Source of the DNA: PALSA-505 sp036267135
GTDB lineage: Bacteria; Actinomycetota; Actinomycetes; Streptosporangiales; Streptosporangiaceae
Length of the DNA: 64,000 bases
Assembly (NCBI GenBank): GCA_036267135.1
Contig: DATAWQ010000063.1
Location: 124,001-188,000, forward strand
Reading direction: 5' to 3'
Shown here: positions 1-8,609 of the stretch, piece by piece
How positions within the stretch are numbered: the first letter of the stretch is position 1
Layout: the number at the start of each line of letters is the position of its first letter
Program-made: the position numbers and the translations under genes
The notes under the pieces: model-generated
Seen by the model: only the letters and a program-made list of their open reading frames with translations
Databases searched by the model: none
What the model was told of the DNA's origin: nothing

Positions 1-2242
1 AGCCGACCCGCTTACGGGTCATCTGCACCAGGCCAAGCGAGGTGACCTCGGCCACCTGGTGCTTGGTCCGGTCCCTGGCCAGGCATTCGAGCAGCCGCCG
101 GAGCACGAGGTCCCTGTTGCTCTCCAGCACCATGTCGATGAAGTCGATGACGATGATGCCGCCGATGTCGCGCAGCCGGAGCTGCCGGACGATCTCCTCG
201 GCCGCCTCCAGGTTGTTGCGGGTGACGGTTTCCTCGAGGTTGCCACCCTGACCGGTGAACTTCCCGGTGTTGACGTCGACGACCGACATCGCCTCGGTCT
301 TGTCGATGACCAGAGAACCGCCGCTGGGCAGCCACACCTTGCGATCCAGCGCCTTGGCCAACTGCTCGTCGACGCGGTAGTGGGCGAACACATCGCCGTC
401 GTCCCGCCACCGGCTGAGCCGGTCCATCAGGTGCGGGGCCACGTACTGGACGTAATCATTGACCGTGTCCCAGCCGCCCTCCCCGGCGACGATGAGACGG
501 CTGAAGTCCTCGTTGAAGATGTCCCTGACCACACGGATCGTCAGGTCGGGCTCGCTGTAGAGCAGTTCGGGCGGGCTCGCGGTCTTCGACTTGCGCTCGA
601 TGTTCTCCCACTGGGCCGAGAGCCTGGCCACGTCCTGCGCCAGCTCTTCCTCGGCGGCTCCCTCGGCCGCGGTGCGCACGATCACACCGGCGCCCTCCGG
701 CATGACCTGCTTCAGGATCTGCTTGAGCCTGGTGCGCTCGGTGTCGGGCAGCTTGCGGCTGATTCCGGTCATGGACGCGCCGGGAACGTAGACGAGGTAC
801 CGGCCGGGAAGGCTCACCTGGCTGGTCAGCCGGGCACCCTTGTGACCCACCGGGTCCTTGGTGACCTGCACGAGCACCGACTGGCCCGACTTGAGCGCGG
901 ACTCGATCCGCCGGGTCTGGCCTTCGAGCCCACTGGCGTCGAAGTTGACCTCGCCCGCGTACAGCACCGCGTTGCGGCCCTTGCCGATGTCGACGAACGC
1001 CGCCTCCATCGAGGGCAGCACGTTCTGCACCTTGCCCAGGTAGACGTTGCCGACGAAGGACTGGTGGCTGGTCCTGTCCACGTAGTGCTCGACCAGCACC
1101 TCGTCTTCGAGCACGGCGATCTGGGTGTGCTCGCCGCGCTGCCTGACCACCATGGCGCGGTCGACCGCTTCCCGCCGGGCCAGGAACTCCGACTCGGTGA
1201 TGACCGGCGGACGCCGCCGCCCCGAGTCGCGGCCCTCACGCCGGCGCTGCTTCTTGGCCTCCAGCCGGGTCGAGCCCTTGAGCCCTTGCACCTCGTCCCT
1301 GGCCTTGGCCGAGCGGGACGACGAACTCCTCGGCTCGCGCACGTGTACGACGGTCTCGGGCGGATCGTCGGGCGCCGGCTGGTCGTTGTCCGCGGAACCG
1401 CCGCGCTTGCGCCTGCGCCGCCTGCGGCGGGCGGCGCCGTCACCGGACTCGTCACCGTCCTCGTCGCCGCTGTCGTCGGCTGCTCCACCGCCCCCGGCGG
1501 CGTCGGCCGCTGCGCCGTCACCGGCGGGGTGAGCGTCCTCACCCGTGGTCTGGTCCTGACCGGGCTCGTCGCCGCCGTCCCCGGCTTTCTTCGACCGGCT
1601 GCGGCCACCCCGGCGGCGCCGACCTCGACCCGCGTCCTCGCCGTCCGCTGCCTGCTCAGCACCGTCCCCGGACGAGGCCGTGGATGTGGATGTGGACGTG
1701 GCGTCCGCATCGTCACTGGAGCGCTTGCCCGTGCCAGCAGTACCCGTGCCAGTGGCGCCCGTGCTGGAGGCAGCCGTGCTGGAGGCAGCCGTGCTGGCGG
1801 CCGGGAGCGTCGGCGGCGGCTGGAAAATGATCTTGGGGGCCTGGAAGGCCGGCTGGGCGACCGACGCCGGCACCTCAGGCGCGCTGAACCCAGCCTGGGC
1901 CGGGGCCGCGGCCGCGCTGAACGCCTCGGCCGGCGGCGCCGGAGCGCTGAAGCCGACGCTGACTACCGGAGCCGGGGCCACCGGGGCCGGGGCCACCGGG
2001 GCGTCGGCGACCGGAGCGACCAGGGCTGAGGCAACCGGTGCCGGGACGTCCGGGGGCGGGACGTTCTCGGCTGGCGGTCCGGCGGGTCTGGTGGCCCGGG
2101 CCCGCCGGGTTCTGGTGACCTTGACGGCAGGCTTGTCCTTGGCCACCGCGGCCGGTGCCTGGTCTAGACCGTCAGCGGCGCTTCCTGTGCTCCGCTCGTC
2201 ATCTTGTTTTTCTCCGTTGTTGTTCGGCTCGTTTTCGAGCAT
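1..2242 (-). CDS. rne: Ribonuclease E/G, Rne/Rng family (partial, C-terminus beyond window)
   Basis: Endoribonuclease for mRNA turnover and rRNA processing. The minus frame is open from an ATG at 2242 to the left edge, 747 codons, so the stop and the usual CPxC zinc-link lie outside. Residues 1 to about 330 are low complexity, Ala/Pro rich, then with Arg-rich and acidic patches, as in actinobacterial RNase E. An S1-like RNA-binding domain starts near residue 385 (HQSFVGNVYLGKVQNVLPSM). The RNase E/G catalytic core follows, with the metal-binding VVDVNTGKF near residue 650 and IIVIDFIDM near 695. It is the last gene seen of the minus-strand series after the two radical-SAM genes, the normal actinobacterial position before rplU-rpmA. 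Long plus-strand open frames over it are composition shadows. Confidence 0.93.
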   Translation of the reverse strand, partial: MLENEPNNNGEKQDDERSTGSAADGLDQAPAAVAKDKPAVKVTRTRRARATRPAGPPAENVPPPDVPAPVASALVAPVADAPVAPAPVAPAPVVSVGFSAPAPPAEAFSAAAAPAQAGFSAPEVPASVAQPAFQAPKIIFQPPPTLPAASTAASSTAASSTGATGTGTAGTGKRSSDDADATSTSTSTASSGDGAEQAADGEDAGRGRRRRGGRSRSKKAGDGGDEPGQDQTTGEDAHPAGDGAAADAAGGGGAADDSGDEDGDESGDGAARRRRRRRKRGGSADNDQPAPDDPPETVVHVREPRSSSSRSAKARDEVQGLKGSTRLEAKKQRRREGRDSGRRRPPVITESEFLARREAVDRAMVVRQRGEHTQIAVLEDEVLVEHYVDRTSHQSFVGNVYLGKVQNVLPSMEAAFVDIGKGRNAVLYAGEVNFDASGLEGQTRRIESALKSGQSVLVQVTKDPVGHKGARLTSQVSLPGRYLVYVPGASMTGISRKLPDTERTRLKQILKQVMPEGAGVIVRTAAEGAAEEELAQDVARLSAQWENIERKSKTASPPELLYSEPDLTIRVVRDIFNEDFSRLIVAGEGGWDTVNDYVQYVAPHLMDRLSRWRDDGDVFAHYRVDEQLAKALDRKVWLPSGGSLVIDKTEAMSVVDVNTGKFTGQGGNLEETVTRNNLEAAEEIVRQLRLRDIGGIIVIDFIDMVLESNRDLVLRRLLECLARDRTKHQVAEVTSLGLVQMTRKRVG

Positions 2243-2420
2243 TCGGGCAATCTCCCGTCAGGTTCCCGGGCGCGCGGACCTTGGTGCTGGCCCGGGGGAC
2301 GACCCCCGGACCCCCGCCAGGGCCCATGGCGCCACACGGGAAACTCGTCGTGCGCGCGCAGCAAGGCGATGCCGGCCAACTGGCGGCTGTCGCGTCCAGG
2401 CGCGTGAACTGTTCCTGTCT

Positions 2421-3218
2421 TCATGCCTCGCACCCCGGTCCGAGCGGGTCAGCGCCGTTCGGGTCAGCGCCGTTCGGGTCTGTCCCCAACGGTGCTGTCT
2501 CCAACGGCCCCGGCTCAAGCGAGCACTGCGCCAGCCGGGTAATGACCGGCGGCGCCGAAGGCGCGAGTCCGGCCACGCCGTTCTGTGCCGCCTTGGAACG
2601 GGCAGCCACAGAATTGAGCGCGACCAGAATGTCGTCGGGTCGCACGGCAGGTGTAACATGCCGAACAACCATTCGAAGTATCTCACATTCCCCCGGCGCC
2701 GCCTCGTCGGCGCGCCGGTCAAGTTGCATGCTGACCACGGCGGCGCGGGCGTCCATCCGCCGGGGGCCCTTCTTCGTAAGCCGCTCGACCTCCACCCGGC
2801 TGGCGGCGAGAAACTCACTCAACGCTGCCTCCGCCGCGGCGCGGGGCACGCCGGGTAGCGTCACCTGCCAATGCGACGCCTCCAGGCGCGCAAAAGGTGG
2901 CTCACTGTCCCGCTCCGTAACATCAACCACATCTATCCCGTCCGGAAGGGCGGCATCCAGCCGGGCCCGCACATCTTCCGGCCTGCACGGGCTGGTGAAC
3001 GTCAGCTCCAGGTACTCGGCCTCGCTAGCCACCCCGGTCGCGGCCGCACCCGCATAAGAAATCTTCGGGTGTGGCGTGAAGCCAGCGGAGTAGGCGATCG
3101 GCAATCCTGCCTTTCGCACCCCGCGCTCCACAGCACGCGCGATGTCCCGGTGGCTGGCGAAACGCATCCGGCCATGTTTAGCGTACCTGACCCGGAGATG
3201 CTGCGGCGATTCAGCCAC
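2421..3218 (-). CDS. TIGR03936 family protein (radical-SAM-linked, DUF2344)
   Basis: The 265-aa protein belongs by eye to the DUF2344/TIGR03936 family, which accompanies TIGR03960 radical-SAM proteins and has no established function. The N-terminal signature RVRYAKHGRMRFASHRDIAR is followed by AGFTPHPKISYA, both typical. I start it at the GTG at 3218, which overlaps the end of the upstream radical-SAM gene by 8 bp; the longer frame to 3431 only reads the upstream gene in another frame. The C-terminus is a degenerate tail with a duplicated NGADP unit, encoded by a short direct repeat near 2455-2480. Tight coupling to TIGR03960 argues that the two act together, perhaps on tRNA or ribosomes, but that is inference. 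Confidence 0.88.
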   Translation of the reverse strand: MAESPQHLRVRYAKHGRMRFASHRDIARAVERGVRKAGLPIAYSAGFTPHPKISYAGAAATGVASEAEYLELTFTSPCRPEDVRARLDAALPDGIDVVDVTERDSEPPFARLEASHWQVTLPGVPRAAAEAALSEFLAASRVEVERLTKKGPRRMDARAAVVSMQLDRRADEAAPGECEILRMVVRHVTPAVRPDDILVALNSVAARSKAAQNGVAGLAPSAPPVITRLAQCSLEPGPLETAPLGTDPNGADPNGADPLGPGCEA

Positions 3219-5193
3219 GATCGGCCTGCGGTGTGCCAGCCTGCACGGGCGCGGTCGTGACCAGCGGCAGTAGCGGCCGCCCGCCGGGCACGCCCATGGG
3301 CGCGGTCTGGATCTCCGTGCCCATCGCCGGGCAGACGCCGCACTCATAGCACGGCGTCCAGCGGCAGTCCTCGACCTCGGCCACGCCGTCGGGTGCCACC
3401 GCGTCCTGCCAGTCCTGCCACAGCCAGTCACGATCGAGGCCGGAGTCCAGGTGATCCCAGGGCAGGATCTCGTCGTAGCCGCGCTCCCTGGTCGTGTACC
3501 AGTCCAGGTCCACCGGGGTATCGGCCAGCGCGCGGACCGCCGCCTGCTGCCATCGCTCGAAGTCGAAGTGCTCGCTCCACCCGTCGAACCGGCCGCCGTC
3601 CTCCCACACGGCCCTGATCACCCCGGCCACCCGGCGGTCCCCGCGGGACAGCAGGCCCTCCACGATGGAGGGCTTGCCGTCGTGATACCTGAAGCCGATG
3701 GCCCGGCCGTAGCCGGGATCCGAGCGCAGCGCGCCACCCAGAGCCCGCAGCCGGGCATCGACCGTCTCCGCGGAGCACTGCGCGGCCCACTGGAACGGCG
3801 TGTGCGGCTTGGGCACGAAGCCGCCGATCGACACCGTGGCCCTGATGTCACGCCGCCCCGCGCTCTCGCGCCCGGTCTTGATCACACGGCGGGCCAGGTC
3901 GGCGATGGCCAGCACGTCCTCGTCGGTCTCGGTCGGCAGACCGCACATGAAGTAGAGCTTCACCTGCCGCCAGCCAGAGGCGTACGCGGTGGCGACGGTG
4001 CGGATCAGGTCCTCCTCGGTGACCATCTTGTTGATCACCTTGCGAATGCGATCCGAGCCGCCCTCGGGTGCGAAGGTGAGCCCGGAACGGCGCCCGCCGC
4101 GGGTGAGCTCTTCGGCCAGCGTCACGTTGAACGAATCCACCCGGGTGGACGGCAACGACAAGCCGGTCTTCGTGCCCTCGTACTGGTCGGCCAGGCTGCG
4201 GGCCACCTCATGGATCTCGCTGTGGTCGGAGCTGGACAGCGACAGCAGCCCCACCTCGCTGAACCCGGTCGCCGCCAGGCCGGTCTCGACCATGTCGGAG
4301 ATCGTGGCCTGGCTGCGTTCGCGGACCGGCCGGGTGATCATGCCTGCCTGGCAGAACCGGCAGCCCCTGGTGCAACCTCGGAAAATCTCTACGCTGAACC
4401 GCTCGTGCACGGTCTCGGCCACCGGGACCAGCGGCTTGCTCGGGTAGGGCCAGTCGTCCAGGTCCATCAGCGTGTGCTTGGCCACCACGGCAGGCACCCC
4501 GGGGCGGTTCGGCTTGACGCTGCCGATCCGGCCGTCGGGCAGGTAGGTCACGTCGTAGAACTTCGGCACGTAGACCGAACCCTTTGCCGCGAGCCGGAGC
4601 AGCAGGCCGTCCCGGCCGCCCGGGCGTCCGGCCGCCTTCCACTCGCGCACCAGCGACGTGATCGTGAGCACGGCCTGCTCACCGTCGCCGAGCACCGCCC
4701 CGTCGATGAACTCGGCCACCGGCTCGGGGTTGAACGCGGCGTGCCCGCCCGCCAGCACCACCGGGTGGTCCCCGGTCCGGTCCGCGGCCGTCAGCGGGAG
4801 CCCGGCCAGGTCCAGCGCGGTCAGCAGGTTGGTGTACCCCAGTTCGGTGGCGAAGCTGACGCCGAGCAGGTCGAAGGCGCTTACCGGACGATGCCCGTCC
4901 ACGGTGAACTGGGGGATACCGTGCTCGCGCATCAGCGCCTCGAGGTCAGGCCAGACGCTGTAGGTGCGTTCGGCCAGCACGCCGTCGCACCCGTTCAGCA
5001 CCTCGTAGAGAATCTGGAGGCCCTGGTTGGGCAGGCCAACCTCGTAAGCATCTGGGTACATCAACGCCCAGCGCACCTGTGCAGATTCCCACGGCTTGGT
5101 CACCGAGTTCATCTCGCCGCCGATGTACTGAACCGGTTTGCGCACCCGTGGGAGCAGCGGCTCCAGCAACGGGTAGACCGATTCCACAGACAT
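3211..5193 (-). CDS. TIGR03960 family B12-binding radical SAM protein
   Basis: The 660-aa radical S-adenosylmethionine enzyme is of the TIGR03960 type. It has an N-terminal B12-binding-like region (MYPDAYEVGLPNQGLQILYE near residue 50) and the 4Fe-4S cluster motif CTRGCRFC, with Cys near residues 274, 278 and 281. A second Cys cluster, TPCYECGVCP, near the C-terminus is characteristic of the family and may hold another cluster. The ATG at 5193 is preferred because GGAGG sits just before it; a GTG at 5202 is possible. It lies between the rodA operon end and the DUF2344 gene, which it overlaps. The substrate is unknown; the conserved position beside RNase E suggests RNA or ribosome modification, which is inference only. 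Confidence 0.9.
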   Translation of the reverse strand: MSVESVYPLLEPLLPRVRKPVQYIGGEMNSVTKPWESAQVRWALMYPDAYEVGLPNQGLQILYEVLNGCDGVLAERTYSVWPDLEALMREHGIPQFTVDGHRPVSAFDLLGVSFATELGYTNLLTALDLAGLPLTAADRTGDHPVVLAGGHAAFNPEPVAEFIDGAVLGDGEQAVLTITSLVREWKAAGRPGGRDGLLLRLAAKGSVYVPKFYDVTYLPDGRIGSVKPNRPGVPAVVAKHTLMDLDDWPYPSKPLVPVAETVHERFSVEIFRGCTRGCRFCQAGMITRPVRERSQATISDMVETGLAATGFSEVGLLSLSSSDHSEIHEVARSLADQYEGTKTGLSLPSTRVDSFNVTLAEELTRGGRRSGLTFAPEGGSDRIRKVINKMVTEEDLIRTVATAYASGWRQVKLYFMCGLPTETDEDVLAIADLARRVIKTGRESAGRRDIRATVSIGGFVPKPHTPFQWAAQCSAETVDARLRALGGALRSDPGYGRAIGFRYHDGKPSIVEGLLSRGDRRVAGVIRAVWEDGGRFDGWSEHFDFERWQQAAVRALADTPVDLDWYTTRERGYDEILPWDHLDSGLDRDWLWQDWQDAVAPDGVAEVEDCRWTPCYECGVCPAMGTEIQTAPMGVPGGRPLLPLVTTAPVQAGTPQADRG

Positions 5194-5259
5194 GACCTCC
5201 ACACTATCTGGGGGTGAGAGAGCAGGGACCAGGGCGGTACTGACCAGCAGCCCGGACGG

Positions 5260-6528
5260 CTATTTGATCATCGGCGTGGGGCCGAGCGCGCCGAAGGCCG
5301 CGGACAGCCCGGTGCGCTTGCGGTGCACCGACTGCAGGATGCCGATCGCGATCATGTCGGCGAACGCGGCCGAGCCTCCGTAGGAGATGAACGGCAGCGG
5401 CAGGCCGGTGATCGGCATGATGCCGATCGTCATCCCGATGTTCACGAAGGTCTGGAAGGCGAACCAGATCGCGATCCCGGCGGCGACCAGCGTGCCGAAC
5501 TGATCGTCGGCCCTGGCCGCGATCCGCAGCGCCCGCGCGACCACCACAGCGAGCAGCGCGATGATCGCGATGCAGCCAACGAAGCCGAGTTCCTCACCGG
5601 CCACGGTGAAGATGAAGTCGGTGGACTGGGACGGGACGTAGCCACCGGCGATCAGCGAGCCGTGGAACAGCCCGTGCCCGTGCAGGCCGCCCGAGCCCAC
5701 CGCGATCTTGGCCTGCTGGGCGTTATAGCCGGCCCCGGCCAGATCCGCGTTCGGGTTGGTGAAGGAGGTGAACCGCTGCAACTGGTACGACTTCAGCACG
5801 TGCAGCTTGACGGCCAGCCAGGCGGCGCCCGCGCCGAGCGCGGCGACGATGGCGAGCCAGTGCAGCCGCAGCCCGGACATGACGATCATGCCGATCAGCA
5901 CGGCCAGCAGCACCAGCGCGACCCCGAGCGCCGGTTCCTTCACCACCAGCAGGGCCAGCGGCACGGCGCACACGACGGTGAGCCCGATCTCGCGCAGCCG
6001 GGGCCGCTTCCCGCCGTCGCCGAGCCGGCTGAGCACCATGGCGCAGATCAGCACCATGCCGAGCTTGGCGAACTCGGACGGCTCGATCTGGAAGCCGCCC
6101 GGCAGGTTGATCCAGGCGTGGGCGCCGTTGACCACGCTGCCCAGCGGGCTGAGCACCGCGAGCAGGCCGAGCAGCGTGACACCGTAGACGATCGGCGTGT
6201 AGCTGCGGATCCGGCGGATGTCCATCATCGCGACGCCCACCATCAGCACCAGCCCGATGCCGAACCAGAGCACGTCCTTGTACAGGTAGGCGCGCGGGTT
6301 GGCCCCGATCTGGGTCTGCTGCGGTTTGGTGGCCGACCAGACCAGCAGCGTGCCGAGCACGCACAGCGCGATCACGGCCGCGATGAGCAGCCAGTCGACG
6401 TGCCGCAGGAAGGACTGCCTGCCGAACGTCCGCGACAGCAGCGAGCGCCGGGCGCCCACGCCACCGGGCCGCAGCGCCGGAAGGCCCTTCGACCTGGGCG
6501 CGAGCCGGTACGTCTCCCGCAGGCTCAT
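5260..6528 (-). CDS. rodA: RodA, SEDS peptidoglycan glycosyltransferase
   Basis: RodA polymerises glycan strands from lipid II in the elongasome together with its cognate class B PBP. The 422-aa protein has about ten hydrophobic helices. Family signatures include AWINLPGGFQIEPSEFAK and TDFIFTVAGEELGF, and near the end ITGLPLPFISYGGSA. The ATG at 6528 overlaps the stop of the PBP2 gene as ATGA, which fixes the start; an upstream frame to 6819 is only the overlap. An N-terminal cytoplasmic tail of about 45 basic residues precedes helix 1. Its position directly after mreB-mreC-mreD-pbp2 supports RodA over the division protein FtsW. Confidence 0.95.
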   Translation of the reverse strand: MSLRETYRLAPRSKGLPALRPGGVGARRSLLSRTFGRQSFLRHVDWLLIAAVIALCVLGTLLVWSATKPQQTQIGANPRAYLYKDVLWFGIGLVLMVGVAMMDIRRIRSYTPIVYGVTLLGLLAVLSPLGSVVNGAHAWINLPGGFQIEPSEFAKLGMVLICAMVLSRLGDGGKRPRLREIGLTVVCAVPLALLVVKEPALGVALVLLAVLIGMIVMSGLRLHWLAIVAALGAGAAWLAVKLHVLKSYQLQRFTSFTNPNADLAGAGYNAQQAKIAVGSGGLHGHGLFHGSLIAGGYVPSQSTDFIFTVAGEELGFVGCIAIIALLAVVVARALRIAARADDQFGTLVAAGIAIWFAFQTFVNIGMTIGIMPITGLPLPFISYGGSAAFADMIAIGILQSVHRKRTGLSAAFGALGPTPMIK

Positions 6529-8609
6529 GACTTGCCCCCGCTGTGGCTCGCGGGCGGTTTGATCGAGCCGGACGCGGTGATGGTGGGCAGCGAGCTGGGC
6601 GTCCGGCCGTTCGGGAGCGCCGCCTTCTGCCCTTCGAGTCCGTAGATGGAGTCCCAGATCTTGCGGACCGCCGGAGCGGAGGTGTCGGCGCCGTACCCAG
6701 CCCCGGGAATCATCACCACGACCACGTACTTCGGATGGACACACGGCGCGAACGAGGCGAATACCGAGGTGGCCAGCTTGCCGTAGATCTGGGCGGTTCC
6801 CGTCTTGCCCGCCACGCACACCTTGTTCAGCGGGAATCCGCCGAACGCGCCGGCCGCGGTGCCCCCGGTGACCACACCACGCAGCGCACTCCTCATGTAG
6901 GCCAGGGTGGAGTGGGCGACCGGCAGGTGGCGGATCACCGGTGGGTTGATCCGCTTGACGACCTTGCCTTCCGGGCTGATGAGCGCCTCACCGACGCGCG
7001 GGCTGTACAGCGTGCCGCCGTTGGCCAGGGCCGCGTACGCGTTGGCCAGCTGCAGCGGCGTGACCGTGACGTAACCCTGGCCGATGGCGGCGATGGCGGC
7101 CTGCCCCGGTTCCCACACCCAGCCGGACCGGCAGTCCTGATACTCGATCTGCTGCACGTACGACCCGTACTGCTTGCCGTACTTGCACCAGTCCTGGCCG
7201 GTGTGCGCGTTGTCCTTCCAGTAGTAGTAGAGCCACTGCCTGGTCGGGACCGCGCCGGTGCTCTGCTCGGGCAGGTCGACGCCGGTGTCCTGGCCGAAGC
7301 CCCACTTCATCTCCATCTTCACCATCGGCTGGATGGGGGCCTTGGGGCTGCGGCGCGCGTTGACAGCCGGATGGTCTTTCAGCCACATGTCGTAGCCGAG
7401 CTGGTAGTAGACGGTGTCGCAGGACTGCACCAGGGCCTCGGAGAACGACATCGCGCCCTCGTTCGGGTTGCCGTCGTTGATGAACTTGTGGCCACCGATG
7501 TTGACGGACGCCGGGCAGTTGTACTGGCCGTAGAGGCTGTATCCCTGCTGTACCGCGGCCGCGGTGGTGGTGACCTTGAAGGTCGACCCGGGTGCGTACT
7601 GACCCTGGGTGGCCCGGTTAAGTATCGGCTCGCCGTGGCTGCTCCCGAACAGGCCGTTGAACTCCTGCTGGGATATCCCACCGGTCCACACGCTCGGGTT
7701 GTAGTTCGGGTAGCTGGCCATCGCGACCACCCGGCCGGTGGTGGTCAGCACTACCGCGGCGCCGGACTTGGCCCCGTTGTCGCCCTGGCTGCGGGCCTTG
7801 TGGATCGCACCGGTCAGTATGTTCTGCAGATCCGTCTGGAGCGGGGCGTTGATGCTGGTCACCAGGTCGTCGCCGGACTTGGGGTCGGTCTGGCTGACCG
7901 TCCCGGTGACCACGCCGTCGGCGTTGACCGCGACCTTCTGGATGCCGGGCGTGCCGCGCAACTGGGCGTCGTACTCCTGCTCGAGCCCGGCCTGGCCGAC
8001 CAGGTCCACGCCGGAGAAACCGGTGACGGTCAGGTGCCGCTGCTTGACCTCCTGCGGGGTGATCGGCTGCAGATAGCCGAGCACCTGGGCCGGATTCGCA
8101 TGGTCCGGCTTCGGATAGGTCACTATCGGCTGCACCTGCGCGGTGACGTCCGGGTACTGCGCCGGGCTTTCCATGATCTGCAGCGCGATCCGGTCGGAGA
8201 CGTTCTGGGCGACGGGCACCGGCTGATAGGGCGAGCCCGCCCAGCACGGCGGCTTGACGCCCTTGGTGCAAAGCCGGACCTTCTCGCTGATCAGCCTGGG
8301 GCTCATGTGCAGCAGCTTGGCCACCCGGCTCAGCACCGCGGTGTACCCGGGCCGCTGGACCAGCCGGGCGATGTTCACCGAGACCACCAGCGCGGTCGTG
8401 TTGTCCACCATGGGCTGGCCGGTGTCGTCGAGGATCTCACCGCGCACCGAAGGGACGACCACCGACTGGGTCATGTCCTGGGCGGCCAGGGTGGAGTAAC
8501 TGCGGGTGTTCAGCACCTGCACGTCCCACAGCCGCACGCCCAGCGAGATGATCAGCGCCGCCACCACCAGGTGCAGCACCCAGAGGCGACGTCGCGAAGC
8601 CGGGATCAT
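6525..8609 (-). CDS. mrdA: Penicillin-binding protein 2 (class B transpeptidase)
   Basis: This D,D-transpeptidase cross-links peptidoglycan in the elongasome as partner of RodA. The 694-aa protein has one N-terminal membrane anchor (residues about 10-25), a PBP dimerisation/pedestal domain with the typical VRGEILDDTGQPM, and a transpeptidase domain. Active-site motifs are STFK (Ser342-Lys345), SCD (396-398, the PBP2-type variant of SxN) and KTG (602-604). An insertion of about 30 residues with two Cys (near 474 and 492) lies between motifs 2 and 3. It is translationally coupled at both ends: its ATG overlaps the mreD stop and its TGA overlaps the rodA ATG, each by 4 bp. Confidence 0.95.
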   Translation of the reverse strand: MIPASRRRLWVLHLVVAALIISLGVRLWDVQVLNTRSYSTLAAQDMTQSVVVPSVRGEILDDTGQPMVDNTTALVVSVNIARLVQRPGYTAVLSRVAKLLHMSPRLISEKVRLCTKGVKPPCWAGSPYQPVPVAQNVSDRIALQIMESPAQYPDVTAQVQPIVTYPKPDHANPAQVLGYLQPITPQEVKQRHLTVTGFSGVDLVGQAGLEQEYDAQLRGTPGIQKVAVNADGVVTGTVSQTDPKSGDDLVTSINAPLQTDLQNILTGAIHKARSQGDNGAKSGAAVVLTTTGRVVAMASYPNYNPSVWTGGISQQEFNGLFGSSHGEPILNRATQGQYAPGSTFKVTTTAAAVQQGYSLYGQYNCPASVNIGGHKFINDGNPNEGAMSFSEALVQSCDTVYYQLGYDMWLKDHPAVNARRSPKAPIQPMVKMEMKWGFGQDTGVDLPEQSTGAVPTRQWLYYYWKDNAHTGQDWCKYGKQYGSYVQQIEYQDCRSGWVWEPGQAAIAAIGQGYVTVTPLQLANAYAALANGGTLYSPRVGEALISPEGKVVKRINPPVIRHLPVAHSTLAYMRSALRGVVTGGTAAGAFGGFPLNKVCVAGKTGTAQIYGKLATSVFASFAPCVHPKYVVVVMIPGAGYGADTSAPAVRKIWDSIYGLEGQKAALPNGRTPSSLPTITASGSIKPPASHSGGKS

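Noticed and set aside
59..2029. A 656-codon plus-strand frame over the RNase E gene
   Set aside because: The minus strand encodes the S1 and catalytic motifs of RNase E; the plus frame is compositional only.
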